Positions 34,623-43,138 of a stretch of 64,000 nucleotides of DNA are shown piece after piece. This DNA is from Sphingobacterium mizutaii (GTDB taxonomy: Bacteria > Bacteroidota > Bacteroidia > Sphingobacteriales > Sphingobacteriaceae). A program made the position numbers and the translations under genes. The stretch covers positions 1,612,001 to 1,676,000 of the forward strand of contig NZ_LT906468.1 in the NCBI RefSeq assembly GCF_900187125.1, written 5' to 3'. Positions within the stretch are counted from its first letter, which is position 1; the number at the start of each line of letters is the position of its first letter. Below the pieces are notes generated by a model, which ran no database searches, was not told the DNA's origin, and worked only from the letters and a program-made list of their open reading frames with translations.

Positions 34623-35540
34623 ATGATTATTAGAAAGAAAGAGCATTGGTTCAAGATGCTTTTTGTTTGGCATGGTTCGGTATTACCTGCATTGGTACCC
34701 AGACTATTGTTACTTTTGGTCTTTTCTGTTTTGGTTGCCTATTTCCATGGAACCGTATTGGATTTCAAAGTTCCCTTAAATCCAGCTCCATTGACTTTAT
34801 TTGGTTTTGTTTTGGCCCTTTTCCTGGGATTCCGAAACAATGCAAGCTATGACCGTTTTTGGGAAGGTAGAAAATTGTGGGGGTCTTTGTTGAATACCTC
34901 CAGGGCTTTGGCTAGGCAGGTCATGACCTTAAATAATGGCGAGAAAAACCAGGAATTCGTTGTTGGATTTATCCGTTTGATCAGTGCCTTTGTTTTTGCA
35001 TTAAAGCATCAGCTTCGAGGAACCGATTCCAAGGAGGATATGGAGAAAAGGTTGGATCCAGAAAGTTATGAGCTCGTTATGGCTTCCAAGTATAAGCCTG
35101 TAACCATTATGCGGATGATGGCTGAGCAGCTGCAAGGAGCAAAAATGGAGGGGAGAATGGATTCCATTCAACAAGCTAGAATGGATGAAAACCTCGATAA
35201 GCTTTCTGATATCCTAGGAGGCTGTGAACGAATTATCTCTACACCTTTGCCCTATAGTTACAGCGTCTTATTACATCGGACGGTTTATATATATTGTGCC
35301 ATGCTGCCTTTTGGCTTAGTGGACTCCTTGGGTTGGTTTATGCCTTTAATCGTGGTATTTATCGCTTATACTTTTGTGGCATTTGAGGCCATAGCGGATG
35401 AAATCGAAGAACCTTTTGGCGCAGAAGCGAATGATTTGGCACTCAATAGCATGAGTGAAATGATTGAAGAAACCATTGAGGAGCTAGTAGGCATACCCAA
35501 TACAAGGAAGCCAAAGCCGTATCAAGAAATTATTGACTAA
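34623..35540 (+). CDS. Bestrophin family ion channel
   Basis: 305 residues. The N-terminal RKKEHWFKMLFVWHGS, then two membrane helices, FRNNASYDRFWEGRKLWG and the C-terminal PFGAEANDLAL motif are diagnostic for bacterial bestrophins (UPF0187). Bacterial members form pentameric channels; both anion- and cation-selective ones are known. It is 147 nt downstream of the molybdoenzyme and abuts the converging moeB gene with no spacer. A link to bicarbonate or chloride balance around an acid-related enzyme is speculation. Confidence 0.9.
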   Translation: MIIRKKEHWFKMLFVWHGSVLPALVPRLLLLLVFSVLVAYFHGTVLDFKVPLNPAPLTLFGFVLALFLGFRNNASYDRFWEGRKLWGSLLNTSRALARQVMTLNNGEKNQEFVVGFIRLISAFVFALKHQLRGTDSKEDMEKRLDPESYELVMASKYKPVTIMRMMAEQLQGAKMEGRMDSIQQARMDENLDKLSDILGGCERIISTPLPYSYSVLLHRTVYIYCAMLPFGLVDSLGWFMPLIVVFIAYTFVAFEAIADEIEEPFGAEANDLALNSMSEMIEETIEELVGIPNTRKPKPYQEIID

Positions 35541-36575
35541 TTACAGGCCTAGTAGACCGTTTTTTAGGGAGTAGACTTTTAAATCTGGATAAGCTTTCTT
35601 GATAACACGTGCAGCTATTTTACTTCTTTTTCCCGACATACAATAGAGAATAACTTTAGCATTGATAGTTGCAAATTCCTCTAGATGTTGATGCAAGTCG
35701 TTCAATGGAAGGTTTTTTCCGCCAATATTAAATTCTTCGTGCTCATCTGGTTCTCTTACATCGTACAGGACAAATTTTTCGGGATGGAGCTCATATTCTT
35801 CTAAAGCAATGGTTGGATTGCTTTCCTGTAGAGCCTTGATCTGAATATTTGATTTTTTTAGTTTAATGATCCTTGATATGCCTGTTGATGTATCCATGAT
35901 CCATAATTTTCCAGCTAGGATATCCTGCATGCCAGTGAGGTACTTTATGGCTTCATTGGCTTGCATACAACCCACAATTCCAGCTAAGCTGGGTATGACA
36001 CCGCCTTCTTTACAATTTGGAACTGCTGTGTTTTCAATATCATGGAAAACATCCCTATAATTGCTGGAATAGGTTCCATCCGGAAGTTTAGCATTCCAAA
36101 TACTTACCTGTCCTTCATATTGGTAAATTGCGCCATAAACCAAAGGCTTTCCAGCTAGTACAGAGGCGTCATTGATTAGGCATTTGCTTTCTAGGTTATC
36201 GGTTCCTTCCAAGATCAAGTCGTATTCATTGATTAGGTCCATGATATTATTGGAGGTCAAGCGGATTGGGTAGGAGATAATATTGATCTCAGGGTTCTGC
36301 ATTTTAAGTTGCTCTGCTGCAACTTCTACTTTCCAATTACCGATATCTTGTGGTCCATATAGGACCTGCCGGTGTAAATTGGATAGAGAAATGAGGTCAT
36401 CATCAACCAATCCTAAGGTTCCAATACCGGAGGCAGCGAGATATTGGGCTGCAGGGCAACCCAAACCGCCCATTCCGACAATTAGGACTTTGGCATTTTG
36501 GAGCAATTGCTGCCCTTTGTTACCAAATCCGGGTAAAGCAATTTGACATTGATATCTTTCGAAATTAGGATCCAT
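35541..36575 (-). CDS. moeB: MoeB/ThiF-type adenylyltransferase with C-terminal rhodanese domain
   Basis: 344 residues. ThiF/MoeB domain about 1-245: nucleotide motif GMGGLGCPAAQYL, the Asp of VDDD, R in LHRQ, and PNCKEGG. Rhodanese domain about 255-344 with active-site loop CMSGKRS. It would adenylate MoaD and help provide sulfur. The CxxC pairs that bind zinc in E. coli MoeB are absent. It overlaps mobA by 11 nt and is the last gene of the moaA-moeA-moaC-mobA-moeB operon. Confidence 0.9.
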   Translation of the reverse strand: MDPNFERYQCQIALPGFGNKGQQLLQNAKVLIVGMGGLGCPAAQYLAASGIGTLGLVDDDLISLSNLHRQVLYGPQDIGNWKVEVAAEQLKMQNPEINIISYPIRLTSNNIMDLINEYDLILEGTDNLESKCLINDASVLAGKPLVYGAIYQYEGQVSIWNAKLPDGTYSSNYRDVFHDIENTAVPNCKEGGVIPSLAGIVGCMQANEAIKYLTGMQDILAGKLWIMDTSTGISRIIKLKKSNIQIKALQESNPTIALEEYELHPEKFVLYDVREPDEHEEFNIGGKNLPLNDLHQHLEEFATINAKVILYCMSGKRSKIAARVIKKAYPDLKVYSLKNGLLGL

Positions 36576-37194
36576 CTATAGTTTTTTTTTGTTCTTGAAG
36601 TGTTTTATCTGCTATTTCTGCATCCTCAGGACTGTTCACATTCATTAAAGCATCAGGATTATTAGGGTCTAAAATCAGGCAATCCGAATGGATCAGGACT
36701 TTCCTGGGGCAGGTAATCCCATTTGCTAGGAAACTCAGCAATAAAGGATAGCTTTTTGGCTCCCAAATCGTTATTAAAGGTTCTGGATGGCCATCAAATG
36801 GACTTTTATAGGTTGTCGCTATTTGATCAGGATCTCGGTTTTGCAGGAGTTTAGCCAAAGAATCTTTATCCAATAGAGGGAGGTCACAGGCAACAACCAA
36901 CCAGGCTTTGTCGCGATGGGCATGGAAAGCAGAGAGGATCCCTCCGAAAGGACCCATATTCAGAAAGGTATCTGTCAAAGCCTGATAATTTGGATCAAAA
37001 TCTTGCGTTTGATCTTCACGGCATGAGATAAAGACTTTTTCACAGTATTCTGCAAGCAAATCAGCTGCAAAATATCTTTGTTCCTTTCCGTGCCAATGGA
37101 TTTGATCTTTTGGTTTACCCATTCTACGGCTTTTACCACCTGCGAGTACCAGTCCATAGATTTCAGCAACGCTATTCTGATCTTTTGAAGTCAT
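36565..37194 (-). CDS. mobA: Molybdenum cofactor guanylyltransferase-like NTP transferase (MobA)
   Basis: 209 residues with the NTP-binding motif LVLAGGKSRRMGKPK near the N-terminus and a VVACDLPLL strand with the metal-binding Asp. MobA links GMP to Mo-molybdopterin, giving the bis-MGD cofactor used by FdhF/YdeP enzymes. It overlaps moaC by 23 nt and moeB by 11 nt, so expression is tightly coupled. Confidence 0.9.
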   Translation of the reverse strand: MTSKDQNSVAEIYGLVLAGGKSRRMGKPKDQIHWHGKEQRYFAADLLAEYCEKVFISCREDQTQDFDPNYQALTDTFLNMGPFGGILSAFHAHRDKAWLVVACDLPLLDKDSLAKLLQNRDPDQIATTYKSPFDGHPEPLITIWEPKSYPLLLSFLANGITCPRKVLIHSDCLILDPNNPDALMNVNSPEDAEIADKTLQEQKKTIDGS

Positions 37195-37648
37195 TTTTTC
37201 CTCCTGTTTTTTCCATCAGTTTAATTTCCTTGATGATGATATCATGGCTCAATGCCTTGCACATATCATAAATGGTCAATGCAGCAATGGAAACTGCTGT
37301 CATGGCCTCCATCTCCACCCCAGTTTTTGCTTCTACCTCGGCAGTGGCATAGATATCAAGGGAATTTGAATTGAATTTTATTTCAACCTCACAATTTTCC
37401 AAACCAATAGGATGGCATAAAGGAATGAGTTCGCCTGTTTTTTTTGCCCCCATAATCCCCGCAATAATCGCGGTATGGATAATGGAACCTTTAGCAGTAT
37501 TGAAGTTCTCAGCAGTCAGTTTTTGCATCATCATTTCAGGTAGTTCAATACTTGCTTTGGCTACAGCGTGTCGTTGGGATACCTTTTTGTCCATGATATT
37601 GACGATACTGGGTTGCTGGTTTTTATTGATATGTGAAAATTCTGTCAT
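37172..37648 (-). CDS. moaC: Cyclic pyranopterin monophosphate synthase MoaC
   Basis: 158 residues, the standard size. Motifs: AKGSIIHTAIIAGIMGAKKTGELIPLCHP, GVEMEAMTAVS and the C-terminal LMEKTGGK. With MoaA it makes cyclic pyranopterin monophosphate from GTP. It lies 10 nt after moeA. Confidence 0.95.
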   Translation of the reverse strand: MTEFSHINKNQQPSIVNIMDKKVSQRHAVAKASIELPEMMMQKLTAENFNTAKGSIIHTAIIAGIMGAKKTGELIPLCHPIGLENCEVEIKFNSNSLDIYATAEVEAKTGVEMEAMTAVSIAALTIYDMCKALSHDIIIKEIKLMEKTGGKNDFKRSE

Positions 37649-37658
37649 CCTTTACGAT

Positions 37659-38855
37659 TTATTTATAGGTCCATACTTGGTAAACTTCACCCTTATTAAA
37701 ACTGTTTTTTTCTAAGGGAAGTTCAATAAAAGCATCTGTTTCGGCGAGATGGGAAAAGTCTCCAGATCCATTGCTATCCACAGATGCAGCCGTTAATTGT
37801 CCTTGTTGATTGACCCTCAGTTTAACTTGGGCAAAATACTGTAAGGGTGCCTGGAATTGAATGTCATTCTGTAAAATGGCAAATAGGGGAGCTTTCTTTA
37901 TTCTCAATGAGGATTCCAACCAAGGAATGAGGTAGCGATGTAAGCACATAAAAACGGAAACTGGATTGCCCGGAAAGGCAAAGAGCAATTTGTTCTCTAC
38001 GGACTTTCCAAACCATAATGGTTTTCCGGGTCTTTGCTTGATTTTATGGAAAAGCTGTTTTATACCCAAATTATTACACACCTGCGGTAAATAATCAAAT
38101 TTCCCCATCGATACGCCGCCAGTTATGACCAGCACATCGTATTGAATTAAGAGCTCAGAAAGTTTTGCCTTGATTTCATCGAAATGATCGTTGAGATGGA
38201 ATGTGTCTGCTGAAATTTGATATTTGCTCAATGCAGTTTGTATGCTGATGCCATTGGAGCGTCTTAATTGATAAGGATTGGGAACGGATTCAGCACTGAC
38301 CATTTCATCGCCCGTGGAAATGATAGCTACTTTGGGTAATTTCTTGACCTGGATCTTGATTTTTCCAATTGAAGCAGCAATTCCAATAATTGCCGGACTG
38401 ACGATTTGGTTGGCCGGAACCAAAATATCACCCTGTCTTTTATCCTTAGCTTTGAGGTGGATATTTTGACTTTTGCTAACCTCAGTTTGTAGGCTTGCAT
38501 ATCCATCCTTCATAATGACATCTTCATATCGAATCAAGGTATCCAAGGAAGGATCTAGGGCAGCTCCAGTCATGATTTCAACACAGCTATCGATGGAATC
38601 GATCGGAATAGGTTGTTCACCGGCAGCTTGAACGCCTTGGATCTTAAACCTATTATTTCCATTCTCCAGTCCCTTGTAATTGATAGCAATCCCATCAACG
38701 GTCGATCGATCAAAGGGCGGTAAATCGCGGTCTGCCAGCAGATCCTCAGCAAGCACTCTGCCTAAGGCATGCTGTATGGAAATGGTTTCCAGCCCAAACT
38801 CTCTTATTTCTGAGAGGATAATTTTTTCAGCCTGTTCTACGGTAATCATTTCCAT
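37659..38855 (-). CDS. moeA: Molybdopterin molybdenumtransferase MoeA
   Basis: 398 residues. Typical MoeA segments are DRDLPPFDRSTVDG near residue 41, MTGAALDPSLDTLIR, STGDEMV, ITGGVSMGKFDYL and FAFPGNPVSV. MoeA inserts molybdate into adenylated molybdopterin. A second Met two codons in could be the start. It lies 2 nt after moaA. Confidence 0.95.
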   Translation of the reverse strand: MEMITVEQAEKIILSEIREFGLETISIQHALGRVLAEDLLADRDLPPFDRSTVDGIAINYKGLENGNNRFKIQGVQAAGEQPIPIDSIDSCVEIMTGAALDPSLDTLIRYEDVIMKDGYASLQTEVSKSQNIHLKAKDKRQGDILVPANQIVSPAIIGIAASIGKIKIQVKKLPKVAIISTGDEMVSAESVPNPYQLRRSNGISIQTALSKYQISADTFHLNDHFDEIKAKLSELLIQYDVLVITGGVSMGKFDYLPQVCNNLGIKQLFHKIKQRPGKPLWFGKSVENKLLFAFPGNPVSVFMCLHRYLIPWLESSLRIKKAPLFAILQNDIQFQAPLQYFAQVKLRVNQQGQLTAASVDSNGSGDFSHLAETDAFIELPLEKNSFNKGEVYQVWTYK

Positions 38856-38857
38856 TT

Positions 38858-39853
38858 TTACCCTCCAATAGTTGCCATAGATTGATGAATTGCATTCGGA
38901 TCAGAACTGATTTTTTCAGCTTCCCAACCATCTTTAGGTTTATGATGAATGGATTGAATGATTATCTGCTTGAGTTCCTCATCAGATTTGCCCGATCGGA
39001 GTACGTCTTTTAAATTTATGCCTCCACCTTCATATAGACAGGTTTTTAGTATACCTAATGGGCTGACGCGAGCGCGATTGCAATTGCCGCAAAAGCTCCG
39101 TGAATAGGCTGCGATGATGCCAAATTCACCCTTAAATCCTGGGATTTTATAATTATAGGAGGTCGAACTTTTAGGGTCGTCCAGTTTTTGGATGTCTCCA
39201 AAATGTTCTTGGATATGCTCGTATATTTTGTGATAGTTCCATTTTAGAGAAATCTCTTTATTATCACCATTGAAAGGCATTTCTTCAATGAATCTGACCG
39301 CAATAGGCAAGTTCTTGCCTAAGTTGACCAATGGAATAATGTCCTCAATATTTTGACCGTCCATCACTACGCAATTGATTTTTACTTGAATATTGTGAGA
39401 TAGGAGGCTCTCCATGGTTTTCATGACCTGCTGAAATTCCTTCCTACGGGTAATTTTGAAGAATCTATCCTCGTCCAAGGTATCCAAACTAAGGTTGACC
39501 GATTTGATTCCAAGAGCTTTTAATTCAGGGATAAAGGGTTCGGTCAGGATTCCATTGGTTGTTATGCTTACTTCTTTGAGCTTGTTTATTTGGGATATTC
39601 TTTGGATCAATTCCATGCAGTTTTTCCTTACAAAAGGTTCACCACCAGTGATTCGGATCTTATCTACGCCAAGTTGTGTAAAGATGCTGCAAAGCCGGAT
39701 TATTTCATCATCCGTCATCAATTCTTTTTGCTTGATCCAATGTAGACCATTTTCGGGCATACAGTAGGTGCAACGAAGATTACATCGGTCAACAACAGCT
39801 AGTCGCAAATAATTAATAGTCCGCCCAAATTTATCCTTCAACATATCCTTCAT
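38858..39853 (-). CDS. moaA: GTP 3',8-cyclase MoaA
   Basis: 331 residues. The radical-SAM cluster motif is Cys24-x3-Cys28-x2-Cys31 (DRCNLRCTYCMPENG). The second 4Fe-4S site CGNCNRARVSPLG...C is near residue 255, and the functional C-terminal Gly-Gly is present. First gene of the Moco biosynthesis operon. ATG 39853 has AGGA five nucleotides upstream; an internal ATG at 39844 is the alternative. Confidence 0.95.
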   Translation of the reverse strand: MKDMLKDKFGRTINYLRLAVVDRCNLRCTYCMPENGLHWIKQKELMTDDEIIRLCSIFTQLGVDKIRITGGEPFVRKNCMELIQRISQINKLKEVSITTNGILTEPFIPELKALGIKSVNLSLDTLDEDRFFKITRRKEFQQVMKTMESLLSHNIQVKINCVVMDGQNIEDIIPLVNLGKNLPIAVRFIEEMPFNGDNKEISLKWNYHKIYEHIQEHFGDIQKLDDPKSSTSYNYKIPGFKGEFGIIAAYSRSFCGNCNRARVSPLGILKTCLYEGGGINLKDVLRSGKSDEELKQIIIQSIHHKPKDGWEAEKISSDPNAIHQSMATIGG

Positions 39854-39866
39854 AGATGTCCTATAC

Positions 39867-39874
39867 CAAATATA
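39867..39874 (-). promoter_or_regulatory. Putative -7 box of the moaA operon
   Basis: TATATTTG on the minus strand matches TAnnTTTG exactly. Transcription would start only about 7 nt before the moaA ATG, so there is no room for a Moco riboswitch. Confidence 0.5.
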
Positions 39875-39943
39875 CTTAATGTTTTATTAGGAATTAAGGC
39901 AATTTGGAGACAGATTGAGGAAATAAATATCCTTTGGTTAATT

Positions 39944-41803
39944 TTATTTATTGTAAAGAGTGAAAAATGGAATGTCTACCAATAAAGAAACATTGAAGCG
40001 AGAGACCGAAACATTCTTTTCTGTGACGGCAGCTTCTCCATTTCCAATCTTTATGGTTCTAAGATTTGGAATATAATTATAATGAGCGCCAAGGGTAATT
40101 GGCGATTTTTTAAAGTTATAATAGAGCCCTATTCCAGGGGCTAGGAAATGTTCAAATTTTAAGTTGGAAAAGAAGGTGGTGTCATTGTTCAAGCGTACAT
40201 TGACTAGGGTTCCTAGATCAATGATGCTGGCAAATACAGTGAAATTTTTATTAAAATTGATCGATACGCCAATGGGTGCCGCTAATCCGATATTGGTCTT
40301 TGCTTGGTTTTCGGAACCATAGGCTATCTCGTTTCCGGCAGTTAGACCAACATATCCATTTAAACTGACATTAAAATTGCTGTTTCTTTTGATAGAACTT
40401 CCACCAATGGGCAGGGCATAGGCTTCCAGCAATTGTTCCATGTCCTTATCATCTTTTGTTTCCGCAAGTTGGACCATAAAGATCAGGGATCTACGGTAAG
40501 TAGTTACTTGTTCCTCGGGCAGATAATTAATCATTTGTTTCAAAATGGTTATCAAGGCTTTTTGGTAATCGCGTTTGACTAAGGAAGAAGCAAAATCTTG
40601 GTAATTGGAAAATTGGATTAAATATTCGGAACTATACGGGAGGATTTCTAATTCATCACCTGTTTTTATTAGGGTAGAAATTGAGGTTTGCAACATATTC
40701 AACAGTTGAAGTCCTTGTTCAACATTTAGATTAAAGTTGTTTTTCTTCAAAAAAACTGCAGCGGAGTTGAGATCTTCAAAATAGGTTATTAATTGGTTGA
40801 TTTTCTTTAAATTTTCATCTTGGTTATCAGATGGAATGAATGGTTTTAATTGTTCCATTAATAATCCAAAAAAGAATTTGCCGACTTTTTGCCCACTCGT
40901 TGGAGATTTTAATTTATGGATATCAACCCAAGTCCCTTCACTTCCATCAATGTCGCGTAGAGCTTCGGAAAATAGATGGTTTAGTGTGATTGCTTTGGTA
41001 ATCGTAGCATTATAGTAGGTTTCTTTGTCCAGCCTACTAAACATTCCAGGCAGTGTTAATCCTGTTCCTAAATCGGAGTGAATATTAGCAGCGATTTTTA
41101 AAATATCAGCTCCTTCATCAGGTATTCTGGGGAAGACATTTTTAACCTCTTTAGCTATCCGGTAATGAATCTTTTCCAGATCATTGTCTACGACCTGTCT
41201 CAAAAAAACAAGGTCAGCGCTATAGTAATTATTGCTATACTGTAAGCTGCAAATCTCCTTATATGTATCAGGTAGCAAGGCATTGAAAATTTTTGCGTCC
41301 TTTTCCTTGATCTGATTAAAAAGTCGGTTCAAACCAAAGTGAATAGTTTCTTGTTTGAAACGGTTTGCCATAAAAGTTGAAAGACCGTTTATTGCCGCCG
41401 CTTCCCATCCGAACCCCAGTGCATTGGCAGGATTCACTGCTTCGGGAAGGTTTGCTTTTTTTGTTCCAGTTGAACCTCCAATATTTGAACCTTTGTTTAA
41501 GTTAAATTTATCTACAGTAGGTAAATAGCCTTTTGTATAGTCTATCAATTCAGCTAATAATTTGTTCTGAGTCGATTCTGAAGCATTTATGTCAACGTTG
41601 TATTTTATTAAGATACCTTTGATTTCGTTTGAAATCAAAGAAAAGTCAGTTGCCAATGGATCATTGAATTTCTGTTCCAATTCAGCAAGATATACGGCAT
41701 CTGCATAGGTAGGTTGAATATTGGGCTGTAATTTATTTGCGGTTTTATTTTGTCCAAATGAAAGCATTGGAAGAATCAGGAAAAGAAAGAGGGGCCATTT
41801 CAT
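39944..41803 (-). CDS. Large exported protein of unknown function with probable C-terminal beta-barrel
   Basis: 619 residues with a signal peptide (cleavage near LSFGQ). Residues about 20-460 look largely helical. From about 470 the sequence alternates in the way of membrane beta-strands (NVSLNGYVGLTAG, GVSINFNKNFTVF, GIGLYYNFKKSPITLGAHY) and ends in an aromatic-rich strand (FFTLYNK), consistent with an outer-membrane barrel. I recognise no family. It lies 90 nt downstream of the moaA start region on the same strand, i.e. upstream of that operon, and is probably an independent unit. Confidence 0.75.
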   Translation of the reverse strand: MKWPLFLFLILPMLSFGQNKTANKLQPNIQPTYADAVYLAELEQKFNDPLATDFSLISNEIKGILIKYNVDINASESTQNKLLAELIDYTKGYLPTVDKFNLNKGSNIGGSTGTKKANLPEAVNPANALGFGWEAAAINGLSTFMANRFKQETIHFGLNRLFNQIKEKDAKIFNALLPDTYKEICSLQYSNNYYSADLVFLRQVVDNDLEKIHYRIAKEVKNVFPRIPDEGADILKIAANIHSDLGTGLTLPGMFSRLDKETYYNATITKAITLNHLFSEALRDIDGSEGTWVDIHKLKSPTSGQKVGKFFFGLLMEQLKPFIPSDNQDENLKKINQLITYFEDLNSAAVFLKKNNFNLNVEQGLQLLNMLQTSISTLIKTGDELEILPYSSEYLIQFSNYQDFASSLVKRDYQKALITILKQMINYLPEEQVTTYRRSLIFMVQLAETKDDKDMEQLLEAYALPIGGSSIKRNSNFNVSLNGYVGLTAGNEIAYGSENQAKTNIGLAAPIGVSINFNKNFTVFASIIDLGTLVNVRLNNDTTFFSNLKFEHFLAPGIGLYYNFKKSPITLGAHYNYIPNLRTIKIGNGEAAVTEKNVSVSRFNVSLLVDIPFFTLYNK

Positions 41804-41994
41804 ATTCAGGAATAATTAGGTATTGGCAATTATAGCTTGCCATTAGTGTAAGTGATAGTAATAATTGGTTGTTGGTTTGCAATACACAAAGTGTATTTTA
41901 ACCTATTCTAAAATACAGGAATAAATAGTGGATGGAAATACCTATTGGTAGGTATTTTTAGAGAAAATATTGGGATAAAAGAGGATTTAAAGAG

Positions 41995-42372
41995 CTATCC
42001 AATCATTAAGGTATAAAGGAATCTGCCCAATCCGCCAAAAATAAGGGCTAGACAGAATGAAACTATCCCAAGTATGTTTTTCTTTGTTTCGATAAATTTC
42101 AAATCTGCCTCTTGGTATCCATTGAAGCGTTTGGCAATTTCTACCCCTACTGTTCCATCATAAAAGCCAACCATTCCTGATAAAAAAAGAACGGTATTGG
42201 CCGTTGCGAACATCGATAAAAAAAAGCCACTCAGAAAATAAGTAGCAAATGAAAAGATGATGAAATATGCGTAATTGAATTTGAATTTGTTAGCGATTAT
42301 TGGACCTAAAGTATCAATGATGGATACGGAAAGAAGAGCCAGCACAAAGATGATTACAATTTGGATACTCAT
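41995..42372 (-). CDS. Small membrane protein
   Basis: 125 residues with about four hydrophobic segments (3-22, 36-54, 58-75, 100-122). No recognised motif. It is 191 nt upstream of the 619-residue exported protein and diverges from the ABC transporter genes. Function unknown. Confidence 0.65.
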   Translation of the reverse strand: MSIQIVIIFVLALLSVSIIDTLGPIIANKFKFNYAYFIIFSFATYFLSGFFLSMFATANTVLFLSGMVGFYDGTVGVEIAKRFNGYQEADLKFIETKKNILGIVSFCLALIFGGLGRFLYTLMIG

Positions 42373-42519
42373 ATTATCAGTTTTGATAAAGTATAAAAAT
42401 AAGATAATCTGAAATGTAATAAAAAGTTAATTAACAATTTATTATGTTGAGAATGAACTATTTTTTTTAAAATTGATTTGACAAAGCGACAATTTAGAAC
42501 CTATTCACAAAGATAAATT

Positions 42520-43128
42520 ATGTTGAAGGTTGAGAATTTAAAGAAAGTATTTGGAAGAAAAGTAGTCGTTCAAATTGAATCTTTGGAATTTGAAAAGGGT
42601 ATTTATTGGATTCGTGGTGAAAATGGAAGTGGAAAAAGTACTTTCTTGAAATCTTTAGCGGGCTTGTTTTCGTTTCAAGGGGAAATTTCATATAAAAACT
42701 ATTCTTTAAAAAAATCCCCGAAAGATTATCTTAAATATGTTAGTTTTTCAGAGACAGAACCCATATTTCCCGGCTTCCTAACAGGTACTCAGCTTCTCCA
42801 ATTCTTTATGCATTGTAAAGGTGATGAATACACTAATATTGAGGAATTGCTATTGGAATTTGATATGACCAATTACATGGATCATTTGCCAATTTCAAGC
42901 TATTCTAGTGGCATGTTGAAAAAGCTCTCATTAGTTTTGGCATTTGTTGGAAAGCCTGAGGTTTTGCTTTTGGATGAACCGTACATCACACTTGATCAAA
43001 AGTCTATTGATGTATTGAATAAGCAGTTAATAATTCAAGCAGGATTGGGAAATACAATCATTTTAACTTCGCATCTTGATCACCTACCTTTTGAAGTCAG
43101 GGAAATCCTATTCAAGATAAATCCTTAA
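42520..43128 (+). CDS. ABC transporter ATP-binding protein
   Basis: 202 residues, short but complete: Walker A GENGSGKST at 33-41, a Q-loop region around SFSETEP (no clear Gln), signature SYSSGMLKK in place of LSGGQ, Walker B VLLLDEP and the H-loop TSHLD. It pairs with the permease 10 nt downstream. The small size and altered signature resemble exporters or bacteriocin/immunity-type transporters of Bacteroidota. Cargo unknown. Confidence 0.88.
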   Translation: MLKVENLKKVFGRKVVVQIESLEFEKGIYWIRGENGSGKSTFLKSLAGLFSFQGEISYKNYSLKKSPKDYLKYVSFSETEPIFPGFLTGTQLLQFFMHCKGDEYTNIEELLLEFDMTNYMDHLPISSYSSGMLKKLSLVLAFVGKPEVLLLDEPYITLDQKSIDVLNKQLIIQAGLGNTIILTSHLDHLPFEVREILFKINP

Positions 43129-43138
43129 AGATGCGGCT

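Noticed and set aside
39854..39943. Moco riboswitch ahead of moaA
   Set aside because: The -7-like box is within 14 nt of the start codon, leaving no space for a structured leader.
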